In this document: positions 52,761 to 61,453 of the stretch, piece by piece
Numbering within the stretch: the stretch's first letter is position 1
Layout of the letters: each line of letters begins with the position of its first letter
Source: Mesorhizobium opportunistum WSM2075
Lineage (GTDB): Bacteria; Pseudomonadota; Alphaproteobacteria; Rhizobiales; Rhizobiaceae
Length of the DNA: 64,000 nucleotides
Assembly: GCF_000176035.2 (NCBI RefSeq)
Contig: NC_015675.1
Coordinates: 2,112,001-2,176,000 of the forward strand
Direction of reading: 5' to 3'
Translations under genes and position numbers: made by a program
The notes under the pieces: generated by a model
What the model saw: the letters and a program-made list of their open reading frames with translations, nothing else
Database searches by the model: none
Told to the model about the DNA's origin: nothing

Positions 52761-54965
52761 ATGCTGGACAAACCCGCCTCCGCGCTCCGCATCCGCGAAA
52801 GGCTGATCGAATCCGAACGGCTCATGGAAGAGACCGGCTGCTACGACGGCATCACGGAACTTTCGCTGCGCAACCAGGATCCGCTCAAATTCGAGACGCT
52901 GCACACCAAGCTGCGCGCCTATTGTGTCTCGGCCCGCGAGATGGCCCGCCGTATCTCCGCCTCGCCCGGCGTACGTGAGGTCGGCGAGATGGTGGTCGCC
53001 ATCTACACGCCGGAAGGCGATGCGATCGCACTCTCCAACGGCATCATGGTGCATGTGCACACGATGAGCCGCTTCATCAAGTGGATGATCAGACAGGGCT
53101 ATGAGGAAAACCCCTGCATCCGCGACGGCGACATCTTCGCCAACAACGACGCCTTCATCGGCACCGTGCAGGTGCCCGATGTGATGGACGTGGTGCCGAT
53201 CTTCCACTCGGGCAAACTGGTCGGCTGGGCGGGCGCGGTCTGCCACGAGCTCGAGGTCGGCGGTATCACGCCCGGTGGTGACGTGGCGCTGGCGCAGGAG
53301 CGCTTCACGGAAGGGCTGTTCGTCTGTGCCGAAAAAATCGGCGAGAACGACGAGATCCGCCGCGACTATGTCATCCGCTGCGAGCGCAACCTGCGCATGC
53401 CGATCTATTGGGTGCTCGACGAGAAGGCCAAGGTCGCCTCCTGCATCGACATGCGCGAAAGCGTCAAGGCGCTGATCGACGAGATCGGCTTGGACTACTG
53501 GATGAAGGTGTCGAAGGAGTTCATCGAGGAAGGCCGCCGCGCCCAGCTCGCCCGCACGCGCCAGCTCACCGTGCCCGGCATCTACCGCGGCCACACCTTC
53601 TACGGCTATGTCACAGCGGGCAAGCCCGGCTACCAGCCGCTCGGCGACCCCGACTGGCTATACAACATACCGATCGAGATGGAGATCACCACCGACGGCA
53701 AGATCATCATGGACTTCGAGGGCACGCAGCCCTGGGGCTACCATTCGATGAACTGCACTCCGGCCGGCATGGATGGCGGCATGTTCGTGACGCTCACCCA
53801 GCACATGAATTTCGAGGGGCTGGTCAATGACGGGGCCTGGATGGCGACCGAACTGAAACTGCCGCACGGCACATGGACCAACCCGGACAACGAAATGGTG
53901 GCGACCGCCACCTCATGGGCCCTGCTGCTTCCGGCCTATGGCGTGTTCCAGCGGCTGTTGTCGCGCTCCTTCATCGGACGCGGCTTTGTCGAGGAAGCCT
54001 TCGTCGGCCAGGTCAACAGCCCGATGATCGAGATGGGCGGCACCAGCCAGTACGGCAAGCTGTTCGGCATGGCGCATTTCGAATGCGCGGCCGCCGGTTC
54101 CGGCGCGCTGGCGATCAAGGATGGGCTCGACACCGCCTACGTCGGCTGGAACCCGGAATCCGACATGGGCAATATCGAGATCTGGGAACAGAACATGCCG
54201 ATGGTCTATATCGGCCGCTCGATCGTTCCCAATTCCGGCGGCGCCGGCAAGTATCGCGGCGGCTGTTCCTTCCTGTCGACCTGGCTGGTCAGCAAGACCG
54301 ATCATCTCAGGCTGGTTACATCCGAGCATTCGTCCCGCGTGTTCGACAATGGCGGCATGTGCGGCGGCTATCCGGCGCCGACCTGCCAGAAGCATCGCGC
54401 GGTGCGCAACTCCAACATCTTCGAGCTTGCCGAACAAAGGGCACCGCTGGCGCACCACACCGGCACCAATCCGCATCGCTCGGAACTTGAGCTGCGGCTG
54501 CAGGGCGAGCATGTGACGATGGAGGGCCCCTACATCACCGCCCCGCACAAGACCGGTGACGTCTTCACCCATTCCTACAATGGCGGTGGCGGCTTTGGCG
54601 ACGTGCTGGAGCGCGATCCGCTCAAAACAGCGTTGGATGTCGAGAACGGCTATCTCACCAAGGAAGCGGCCGAGGGCATTTTCGGCATCATCCTCGACGA
54701 GGATGGGGATGGCTATCCCGTTGCCAACATCGAGGCCACCAAGCGTCACCGCGCCGAGATGCGCGCCAGGCGGATCGCGCAGGCAAAGCCGGTGTCGGAG
54801 TGGATCGCCACCGAACGCGACCGTGTCGAGAAGGCCGACTTCGCGCCCGAGGTGAAGAAGATGTACGCCAGCGCGATCGGGCTTTCCTCGCGCTTCACCA
54901 GGGAATTCAGCGATTTCTGGAACGTCGACGCTAAATCGATCTTCATGCCGGGAGCAAAGCCATGA
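52761..54965 (+). CDS. acetone carboxylase-like alpha subunit (hydantoinase B/oxoprolinase family)
   Basis: A 734-residue protein of the HyuB/acetone carboxylase alpha family. Conserved text includes DGDIFANNDAFIGTVQVPDVMDVVPIF, YWVLDEKAKVASC, IPGIYRGHTFYGYV-like, and PNSGGAGKYRGGCSF; the C-terminal PVSEWIATERDRVEKADFAPEVKKMYASAIGLSSRF follows acetone carboxylase alpha closely. The ATG at 52761 lies 14 bases after the beta stop with a GAAGGGCG site; an upstream in-frame ATG at 52716 would overlap the beta gene. The stop overlaps the gamma start by ATGA. Confidence 0.85.
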   Translation: MLDKPASALRIRERLIESERLMEETGCYDGITELSLRNQDPLKFETLHTKLRAYCVSAREMARRISASPGVREVGEMVVAIYTPEGDAIALSNGIMVHVHTMSRFIKWMIRQGYEENPCIRDGDIFANNDAFIGTVQVPDVMDVVPIFHSGKLVGWAGAVCHELEVGGITPGGDVALAQERFTEGLFVCAEKIGENDEIRRDYVIRCERNLRMPIYWVLDEKAKVASCIDMRESVKALIDEIGLDYWMKVSKEFIEEGRRAQLARTRQLTVPGIYRGHTFYGYVTAGKPGYQPLGDPDWLYNIPIEMEITTDGKIIMDFEGTQPWGYHSMNCTPAGMDGGMFVTLTQHMNFEGLVNDGAWMATELKLPHGTWTNPDNEMVATATSWALLLPAYGVFQRLLSRSFIGRGFVEEAFVGQVNSPMIEMGGTSQYGKLFGMAHFECAAAGSGALAIKDGLDTAYVGWNPESDMGNIEIWEQNMPMVYIGRSIVPNSGGAGKYRGGCSFLSTWLVSKTDHLRLVTSEHSSRVFDNGGMCGGYPAPTCQKHRAVRNSNIFELAEQRAPLAHHTGTNPHRSELELRLQGEHVTMEGPYITAPHKTGDVFTHSYNGGGGFGDVLERDPLKTALDVENGYLTKEAAEGIFGIILDEDGDGYPVANIEATKRHRAEMRARRIAQAKPVSEWIATERDRVEKADFAPEVKKMYASAIGLSSRFTREFSDFWNVDAKSIFMPGAKP

Positions 54966-55453
54966 CCTCGTACAGCAAGGAAGTCATCGCCGATCTGGTC
55001 GCGGGCACGCTGCCCTGGCCGCAGATGCGCCGCGTGATGAGCGCCTACAAGGACGACGATCGCTTCTTCAAGTACGTCGCGGTGCTGCAGGATCGCGTCG
55101 GCTGGAAGGATCCGATCCTGCTGCCGGTCTCGGATCACCTGTTCATCTGCCAGAGCGGTGATGAGCGGGTGACCCGTTGTGAGTGCGGCCACTCCTTCGG
55201 CGACTATCGCAAGAACTGGAAGCTGGAGGCGGCGATCATCGTGCGCAACACCGAGGAGACGCTGCGCGAAATCTATCCCAACAGCGATATTCCCGATCCG
55301 CAGTGGATGGAGATCCGCGAATTCATCTGCCCGCAATGCGGGACCATGCACGAAGTGGAAGCGGCCGCGCCCGGCTACCCAATCGTGCATGATTTCGAGC
55401 CGGACCTCGAAGGCTTCTATCGCGAATGGCTGGGCAAGCCGCTGCAGCCTTGA
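54962..55453 (+). CDS. acetone carboxylase-like gamma subunit
   Basis: A 163-residue protein matching the small subunit of acetone carboxylase (about 168 residues). Two metal-site clusters are visible, RCECGHSFGDYRKNWK and FICPQCGTMHEVEA, which suggest zinc binding. DPQWMEIREFICPQCG and FEPDLEGFYREWLG are family-typical. It is coupled to the alpha gene by an ATGA overlap. Its presence is the strongest sign that this operon encodes a carboxylase of the acetone/acetophenone type and not a hydantoinase. Confidence 0.87.
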   Translation: MTSYSKEVIADLVAGTLPWPQMRRVMSAYKDDDRFFKYVAVLQDRVGWKDPILLPVSDHLFICQSGDERVTRCECGHSFGDYRKNWKLEAAIIVRNTEETLREIYPNSDIPDPQWMEIREFICPQCGTMHEVEAAAPGYPIVHDFEPDLEGFYREWLGKPLQP

Positions 55454-55549
55454 CCAAGCCGGTTGCCAAGCCTTGGATAGGTTCGTCGCGGCTTCCGAAA
55501 TGACGGTCGGTGGCGACGCCTTGTGATTCGATTGCGGAGATCCAGTTCG

Positions 55550-56377
55550 ATGACCAATCTCTCGGGCCGCGGGGCCATCGTCACCGGCGGTTTTTCCGGC
55601 ATGGGCTTCGCCATCGCCACCGCGCTTGCCAAGGCCGGGGCCAATGTCGCCGTCGGCTCCTACGTGGCCGCGCCGGGCCCGGGAAGGACCGATGCCGCCT
55701 ACTATCCGGGCGCCGGCGAGATCGAACGGGTACGCTCGGCTTTGGCGGCGCATGGCTCAAGTGTCCACGCCGCGCATCTCGACGTGCGCGACAGCGATCT
55801 CAGCAATCGTTTCGTGTCCGAGGCGGAGGCTGCGATCGGGCCGGTCGACATTCTCGTAAATGCCGCCGGCACCACCGCCGAGCAGCCGGTCGTGGGGCAT
55901 TCGGACGAACTCTGGGACAAGATCGTCGACACCAATCTTACCGGTGCCTTCCGTGTCACACGCGCCGTCCTGCCGGGCATGATCGGACGCGGCTGGGGCC
56001 GCATTGTCAACATTGGCTCCACCGCGGCCTCGGTTGGCTGGAAGGACAATCCTGCCTATTGCGCCTCGAAGGCCGGCCTGCTCGGGCTGACACGCTGCGT
56101 GGCGCTGGAAGGGGCCGCACACGGCGTCACCTGCGTCATGATCAGCCCGACCTGGGTGGAGACGGAACTGATGCGCCGCAACGTGGCGCAAGTGGTCGAG
56201 CGTGAGGGCAAGGGCCGCACGCCGGAGGAAGCCATGGCCGAAATCGTTCGCGGCAACCCGCAGCAGCGCATGCTGCAGCCGGAGGAAATCGCGGCGCTCA
56301 CGGTGTTCCTGTGCTCGGACGCCGCCAGGGGCATTACCATGGAGAACATCCAGGTGACTGGCGGCGCTTTGTGGTAA
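55550..56377 (+). CDS. SDR-family oxidoreductase
   Basis: A 275-residue classical short-chain dehydrogenase. The cofactor site is IVTGGFSGMGFAIATALAKAG, followed by NAAGTTAEQP; the catalytic set is Ser in NIGSTAAS with Tyr and Lys in PAYCASKAGLLG. The start at 55550 has a GGAGA site about 9 bases upstream. It is 96 bases after the gamma subunit and may oxidise an alcohol to the ketone used by the carboxylase, or reduce the carboxylated product (a beta-keto acid); both are inferences from context. Confidence 0.88.
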   Translation: MTNLSGRGAIVTGGFSGMGFAIATALAKAGANVAVGSYVAAPGPGRTDAAYYPGAGEIERVRSALAAHGSSVHAAHLDVRDSDLSNRFVSEAEAAIGPVDILVNAAGTTAEQPVVGHSDELWDKIVDTNLTGAFRVTRAVLPGMIGRGWGRIVNIGSTAASVGWKDNPAYCASKAGLLGLTRCVALEGAAHGVTCVMISPTWVETELMRRNVAQVVEREGKGRTPEEAMAEIVRGNPQQRMLQPEEIAALTVFLCSDAARGITMENIQVTGGALW

Positions 56378-56574
56378 CGCCGACGCGAGGATCCAATCGA
56401 ATAATCTTGGGTTGGCGGTTTGCCTGTAGATAGGCAGCATGACGACCGCCCCGAAAAGAGCGATGACTATCACCAGCCCGTAGCCTCGCCGGACAATTTC
56501 GCGCGGGCAACTTTCGCGACACCCAAACCAACGCCCGGCCGATGTCGTGCCGCGTTTGCCTTCTTATAGCTGAG

Positions 56575-56595
56575 CGATTTTGTACGAAATCGTAC
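56575..56595. promoter_or_regulatory. nested palindrome, possible operator
   Basis: GTACGAAATCGTAC (56582-56595) is a perfect 14-bp palindrome, nested with CGATTT...AAATCG arms at 56575-56592. It lies about 65 bases before the small gene at 56658 and could be an operator or part of its promoter. No binding protein can be named. Confidence 0.35.
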
Positions 56596-56657
56596 CATTG
56601 ATTGATCGGCGTCTTGGACAAGATCAAGATGAAGCGGAGGGTGATGGGAGGAACCGC

Positions 56658-56885
56658 ATGAGCATCGCCAGATGGGCAATAAGACCCGTCGGTACCGCTA
56701 GGGAGTTTCTGGCATCAGAGCTTCGAAGTGCGCGATATGGCGATATCGTCTCGGTCAAAGCGGCAATAGAGGCCGCTCGCAGGAATGCGCCCTATTTGCA
56801 AGATACGGATGACGAGTTGACGGAGAAGATCGTCGATCTGGCACGGGAACTGGGGCTAGCCGTCCTTTTTGACTCTCGCGAGTGA
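56658..56885 (+). CDS. small hypothetical protein
   Basis: A 75-residue soluble protein starting MSIARWAIRPVGTAREFLAS, with a helical C-terminal half (DTDDELTEKIVDLARELGLAVLFD). A GGGAGGA site about 7 bases upstream supports the start. No domain is recognised. It begins the accessory stretch of small genes at the right side of the window. Confidence 0.6.
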   Translation: MSIARWAIRPVGTAREFLASELRSARYGDIVSVKAAIEAARRNAPYLQDTDDELTEKIVDLARELGLAVLFDSRE

Positions 56886-56956
56886 TCGATGGCCGAAGGG
56901 CTTGGCGCTGGTCGATGCTCCTTGGTACGAAACCAACAATTGGCTCATGGCTGAAA

Positions 56957-57187
56957 ATGCGCAATCCTTGGAAAATGGAACGCCGATTGGACGACAAGCT
57001 CGATTGCAAGGCATGCGGGACTATCCAGATGGACATTCCCGACGACGCCGAGGAGTCGACGCCAATTCACTGCAGCAAGTGCGGTGCCTTTCTTGGCGAA
57101 TGGGGCGAACTGCAGGATGATTTCCATCGCCAGGCCCGCGGTTCCGAAGCCTTCGACCTGCGCAACGGAAACATTATCAAGAAGTAG
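56957..57187 (+). CDS. small zinc-ribbon-like protein
   Basis: A 76-residue protein with two Cys pairs, LDCKACGTIQMD and IHCSKCGAFLGEW, spaced as in a zinc ribbon. The start is uncertain: ATGs at 56957 and 56975 both fit and neither has a strong ribosome site. Such small ribbons often bind nucleic acid or other proteins; no specific role can be given. Confidence 0.55.
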   Translation: MRNPWKMERRLDDKLDCKACGTIQMDIPDDAEESTPIHCSKCGAFLGEWGELQDDFHRQARGSEAFDLRNGNIIKK

Positions 57188-57206
57188 CGGCAGTCGCTGG
57201 ATTCAT

Positions 57207-57266
57207 GCAGCTCGGTTCTGGGCAGCTCGGTTCTGGGCAGTCTGGTTCTGGGCAGCCTGGTTCTGG
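57207..57266. repeat. tandem 15-bp repeat, four units
   Basis: Four consecutive 15-base units of the form GCAG(C/T)(T/C)(C/T)GGTTCTGG at 57207, 57222, 57237 and 57252. Units 1 and 2 are identical; units 3 and 4 differ at one or two bases. The repeat starts 19 bases after the zinc-ribbon stop. If translated it would give a GSGQx pentapeptide repeat, but no well-supported gene uses it. Confidence 0.85.
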
Positions 57267-57416
57267 ATTGCTGGCCGATGCCACCGACCCGCTCCACGAA
57301 TGCCTTGTGGACATTTACAATCCTGACCGCCTCAATCTCCCGCTCTTGTCGGGGCATCACCGCGCGATAATTTCCCTGAAGGCGTGGGTGCTTCTCACTC
57401 TCGACAGGAGCCTGCC

Positions 57417-57848
57417 ATGAAACATCAGACACTCGACCAACTGTACGCCGTCGCCAAGGTCGAATCCTCGGCGGCATATTCGGAGATGACGCGGAACCAG
57501 CGTATCGAACGTTGGGCCGAACTTCTCGAACAACATCCCGAGCGACGTCTTGCAGCGTTTACAGGCACCGAATATCTGCGCCTGGAGGAGCGTGACAGCG
57601 TGCGTGGGGAAGGATCGGCAATTGCTGTCGCCCTCGAAGATCCGGTGCTGCGCGCATCGGGCCTGAAAGACGACACCTATGGTGAGGCAAAACGCTTCTT
57701 CGGGCTGAGCGACTGGCAACTGCACGACATCGTCTGCGATTGTCACGTCGGCGCTACGATGAAGGCGGGCTGGGCTGCCAACCGGGTCCGCGCAACGATT
57801 GGCGGGAACAGGTTTATTGCCTGGCTAAGGCAAAGGATAATGCACTGA
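57417..57848 (+). CDS. hypothetical protein
   Basis: A 143-residue soluble protein (MKHQTLDQLYAVAKVESSAAYSEMTRNQRIERWAELLEQHPERRL...) with no recognised family. A CAGGAG site lies 7 bases upstream. The C-terminal half has LSDWQLHDIVCDCHVGATMKAGWAANRV. The composition is that of a genuine chromosomal gene. No operon partner is evident. Confidence 0.7.
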   Translation: MKHQTLDQLYAVAKVESSAAYSEMTRNQRIERWAELLEQHPERRLAAFTGTEYLRLEERDSVRGEGSAIAVALEDPVLRASGLKDDTYGEAKRFFGLSDWQLHDIVCDCHVGATMKAGWAANRVRATIGGNRFIAWLRQRIMH

Positions 57849-57917
57849 ATGCAAGAGGGGATCGCAGCCTGCCACAGCACGATCCCCTGCCTTGCTCGAC
57901 GCCCGAGTCAACTCTAA

Positions 57918-58289
57918 TCAGGGTTTGGTCGCGGGAGAGCGCCGCCGCTTTTCCCCATGCTCCTCAAGCTGCCGGTTTCGCTGCCGCGGTTGCCACGCGG
58001 CGCATCCCCAGTCACAAATCCGGGCAGGGGTTGCCGGTCCGATATCCAGCGTTGTGAGGGGCGTGAGATCCTTCAACCGCAGGGCCGGGCGGCCAAGCAT
58101 GGGCTCCGCGATAGCTGTTCTGGATCGAAATTTCGCATTGGCCAGAACGGTCAGATGCTCTGCTTCTTCGCGCGAGAGGCCGTAGAGCACTTTGCAAGTG
58201 AATTCCGCCGGAACCTCGGAATGTAGATCATACACCATCCAGTTGTCGGCCGGATCTTGCAACGCGATGAACCTCAAGCGGGCCTCCAT
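57918..58289 (-). CDS. hypothetical protein
   Basis: A 123-residue reading frame. The first 60 residues (RFIALQDPADNWMVYDLHSEVPAEFTCKVLYGLSREEAEHLTVLANAKF) look like a real folded domain; the Arg/Pro-rich last 40 residues look like a read-through tail, so the original gene may have ended sooner. No family is recognised, and no strong ribosome site precedes the ATG. Confidence 0.45.
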   Translation of the reverse strand: MEARLRFIALQDPADNWMVYDLHSEVPAEFTCKVLYGLSREEAEHLTVLANAKFRSRTAIAEPMLGRPALRLKDLTPLTTLDIGPATPARICDWGCAAWQPRQRNRQLEEHGEKRRRSPATKP

Positions 58290-58889
58290 GGTCAGCTAGG
58301 CCCAATTTAAACGAGATGCGTTTTGTTCCGCCTCTCCATTCGGACAGTGGGCTTCCGCCATGGGGTGAAGCTCAGCGACCGAAGGACTGAGGAACTCGCT
58401 ACGTCATTCTCGCCACGTCATTCAGGACATGACGGGAGCTTGGCGACCGCAAGCACGTGCAGCCACCCGCTTGGGCCCAAGAACTGAAAAGCCATGATGG
58501 CGGCGGCCACGCGCGAGGCTCTACACCTGCAGAATGCGGTCTCAAAACTCACCGCGCGCTGGCTGCGCCACATGACGCCGCTTCGCTCGTGCGATGATGA
58601 ATCGTCAAAAACGTACCATCGCGATGGCCATGGAACATTAGGGTCATCTAATAGTTTTGGTGCGGCAGGGACCCAACGCCCGGCAAGTCCCAAAAATCCC
58701 AGGGGCGGCCCGTCGCTGCCGTGAATGGGGCGGCGGGTTTTCTTGGACTGGTCGCCTGGCGAACGCGGAAGGCAACGGGCCTCCGTGACGACAGGTTACC
58801 CGGCAGAATGGGGGCCGACACGATACTGCAACAAACTCTGGGCATCATTGTTGTCTCAACTTTCAAGGAGCCGTGACGAGGTCGATCAA
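58290..58889. other. intergenic stretch with no recognised gene
   Basis: Six hundred bases without a reading frame that has both a plausible start and family likeness. Short frames on both strands overlap one another. It may hold gene remnants. An AAGGAG near 58865 precedes the following small gene. Confidence 0.4.
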
Positions 58890-59078
58890 ATGCGAAATGA
58901 TGGAGAATTGCTTGCAAGAGCATGCGCGTTGGGCATCAACATCTATCAACGCTCAAAAACAGTTTGGGTGGCCAGGGGAAGCTATCGTGGCCGTACTTTC
59001 GAGGTGAAGGGGCGTGCTCCAAAGCCAACGATCGCTTTGTGGAAGGAAGCGACACGTTATAGAGGTTCGGCGTTTTAA
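58890..59078 (+). CDS. small hypothetical protein, paralogue A of a duplicated family
   Basis: A 62-residue basic protein containing ALGINIYQRSKTVWVARGSY and RGRTFEVKGRAP. It is 64 percent identical over 50 residues to the protein at 60260-60451 and shares long stretches of DNA with it. The ATG at 58890 mirrors the start of the paralogue; the frame is open for 55 more codons upstream, but the similarity stops there. The family has no known function; the conserved TVWVAxGSYRGRxFEVK core reads like a small beta-sheet. Confidence 0.6.
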   Translation: MRNDGELLARACALGINIYQRSKTVWVARGSYRGRTFEVKGRAPKPTIALWKEATRYRGSAF

Positions 59079-59327
59079 GCTCGAGCATCCACAGCCGCGA
59101 GACAGCTCAAGCTCGGCGGCTCGCCGCAGGGACCAGAAGCGCGAAAGGTCTGTCCCTGTTGCCGGGACGCGCGGACCTGGCCTGGGTTGTGAACAGTTTT
59201 CTTCGCCGGTTGACTTTACGGGTTTTGCACGAAACCCTAAAAGGAGTGCTGTCGTTAGCAAATATTATGGGCGCTAGCGCTTGGGAGCCATAGACTTACT
59301 CCTGCCCCACACGGAGGCATTGGAGCG

Positions 59328-59609
59328 ATGTCCCAACAATCCGAAAATATTGCATCGCTGTTGCGGCAATTGCGGATGTTGGAAGAGCCCGCCGAAATCA
59401 CATGTGCCTATGCCGAGGTGATACGGGGTGCTGCCGATGACATCGCCGATGAATTTCCATTCGACGATGTCGAAACGTTGGCAATGCTGATTGAAGACGA
59501 TATCGACGACAATGAAGAGGCAGCGCGTACTGCTCGCGCTATTTCCCTGGAGCTCCGTCGACGATTGGCCGCTGGTGTAAGAAAATGGCCAAGGCTGAAG
59601 ATTATGTGA
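59328..59609 (+). CDS. small acidic hypothetical protein
   Basis: A 93-residue, largely helical and acidic protein (DDIADEFPFDDVETLAMLIEDDIDDNEEAARTARAI). GGAGCGATG at the start gives a weak ribosome site. No domain is recognised. The acidity suggests a binding partner that is basic, perhaps a nucleic-acid-binding protein, but there is no direct evidence. Confidence 0.55.
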   Translation: MSQQSENIASLLRQLRMLEEPAEITCAYAEVIRGAADDIADEFPFDDVETLAMLIEDDIDDNEEAARTARAISLELRRRLAAGVRKWPRLKIM

Positions 59610-60259
59610 TGAAACGAGACGGCAAGTCTTGGCTCCGTTTAGTCTTCGGCCGATTGAGCGTCCCATCGTCGATATGATCGGCTTGGCTTGCGTGTCGGCT
59701 GCTTGGATCGGCTCCGGACCTTGCTCGTGCCTCACGGGTCCGCGCCGCTCGCGCCTTCAAAGTGCAATCTGATCCAATCCGATCTCTTTGCGGCCTATCG
59801 ACAACTCAGGTCTTTGGGTGGCAAGCAGATCGATTAGGCCACGCGGTATCGTAAGGCGTCGCAGTCGAGATGTCATTGTAACCGTTTGACGACAAACGCG
59901 CGCTTTGGAACCAATGGCCGGTGCGGCTGCGCTGCGTTGGGCAGCTTGATTTGCGCCACACCGGCCACTGCGGGTTGGTTTGGGTGTCCCCCGCACTGCT
60001 CAAATTATAGACATATTAGCAATAACGCAAATAAGACTGAAGTCCCATGGGCGATGAGGGTGCGGCAGGCCGCTACCTACCAGGATCATGGCGTTGCACG
60101 GTCATAGCGACTGTTGGGATGCTATGACGGATGCGTACGAAGCGGGCATCTATGTCAAATGCAAATGACAGCGCCCCAATATGAACGTAGACCAAGCTAT
60201 GGTTTGCCAATGAGGGAGCATCTTCGCCCGTAATTTTTAGGAGCCAAAGGCCAGAGCAA
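59610..60259. other. intergenic stretch with no recognised gene
   Basis: About 650 bases with only short, overlapping frames. No repeat, tRNA or insertion-sequence end is recognised. Stop codons are frequent in all frames after 60000. Confidence 0.4.
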
Positions 60260-60451
60260 ATGCATCGCGATCACGACGAGATTTTCCATCGGGCGGATGC
60301 TCTTGGGGTTACGATCCTTCAACGTTCAAAAACAGTGTGGGTGGCCACGGGAAGCTACCGAGGCCGACTTTTCGAGGTGAAAGCCCGCTCGCCCGCGATT
60401 GCACTCACGTTGTGGATGGAAGCCGCTCGGTATGCTGGTCAGCGGATTTAG
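60260..60451 (+). CDS. small hypothetical protein, paralogue B of a duplicated family
   Basis: A 63-residue protein (MHRDHDEIFHRADALGVTIL, then QRSKTVWVATGSYRGR and LFEVKARSPA). It matches the protein at 58890-59078 with 64 percent identity over 50 residues. AGGAGCC about 19 bases upstream is the closest ribosome-site match. The two copies lie 1.2 kb apart in the same orientation, separated by one unrelated small gene. Confidence 0.6.
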   Translation: MHRDHDEIFHRADALGVTILQRSKTVWVATGSYRGRLFEVKARSPAIALTLWMEAARYAGQRI

Positions 60452-61037
60452 TGACTGGATCTCCGACGCCTAAGCATCCATTCGCAGCCCAGGCGCCGGC
60501 CATCCCGGCTCATGCGTGGTCGGCCCGATTGACCTGTCGATCATCGGGCACAAGCCTTAAGACCGGGACGGATAGACGGAATTGCTATGTGCCTGCCCAA
60601 AGTGCAGCACTGCACGCAACCTCGCCACAACATTGTCAGATAGTTAACAAATGGTTGCCTCTGAACTTTGAGGTTTGTCGGTCCGGACGTCAAGAATGCG
60701 ACGAACAGTCAAACCGAGCTGACGATCCAACTCCCCGGAGTTTTAAATAGATGCGTCATTTTCTACTTGGCGACGCCACACCGGAGCGCTGGTCATCGCG
60801 ATCGATGTAGGTGACTGTTGCGACCGATCACATTGAGTTGCAAGTTTTAGGCAGATATCCAAGAAATCGCTAATACGCCTATTTTGAAAGAGAAATGAGT
60901 AAAATTGCGTCTGAAAATTTTTTCACTAATTATAAAACATGCCGACGGGCTCACCCTGGAACAAGACTCGATCTTCCCAAAAAAATACACGACAAGATCC
61001 TCAGGGGCTGAATGTCACCCTGTTAAGGAGGCTTATC
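60452..61037. other. intergenic stretch, AT-rich at its right end
   Basis: Nearly 590 bases with no supported gene. From about 60840 the sequence is AT-rich; TTGCGT near 60905 and ATTATA near 60929 could be a weak promoter for the secreted repeat protein that follows. Confidence 0.4.
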
Positions 61038-61334
61038 ATGATCATTCGCATTCTTACCGCAATTTCTCTTGCTGTATCTGTCGCATCCGTCTCGACGACT
61101 AGCTTTGCCGAATCGACGACCAAAATTAAGTCTGTGGAAGCAGGCAAGGCAGGTCGCGCCGCAGAACCCGGAAAGGCAGGGCGCGCTGCAGAACCTGGCA
61201 AAGCCGGCGGTGCTGGCGAAACCGGTGGCAAGGCCGGCGGCGCCGGTGAGTCCGGCGGCAAGGCTGGCGGCGCTGGTGAGTCCGGGGGAAAATCCGGCGG
61301 CGCTGGAGACGGTGGCGGCAGCAAGGGCGGCTGA
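61038..61334 (+). CDS. secreted Gly-rich repeat protein
   Basis: A 98-residue protein with a Sec signal peptide (MIIRILTAISLAVSVASVSTTSFA) and a mature chain that is almost wholly low-complexity: two units of GKAGRAAEP followed by four or five units of GGKAGGAGE(S/T), ending in GDGGGSKGG. AAGGAGG lies 7 bases before the ATG. The chain is flexible and Lys/Glu balanced; it may be a surface or cell-wall-linked linker peptide. No family is recognised, and the repeats are also visible in the DNA. Confidence 0.7.
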   Translation: MIIRILTAISLAVSVASVSTTSFAESTTKIKSVEAGKAGRAAEPGKAGRAAEPGKAGGAGETGGKAGGAGESGGKAGGAGESGGKSGGAGDGGGSKGG

Positions 61335-61453
61335 CCGCCCTGCCGATCCTGCCAGGTCGTAAAGAGCGCACCCTTGCCAGCGTGCATGCTGGCGGGGTGC
61401 CTTCGCTGTTGGTGACCGAAGACCAGGCTGGAAGTTTCGCTGCTTGAAGAAGA

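Noticed and set aside
57205..57420. Possible gene starting with a GSGQx pentapeptide repeat
   Set aside because: It overlaps the next gene's ribosome site, has no start signal, and the repeat alone explains the open frame.
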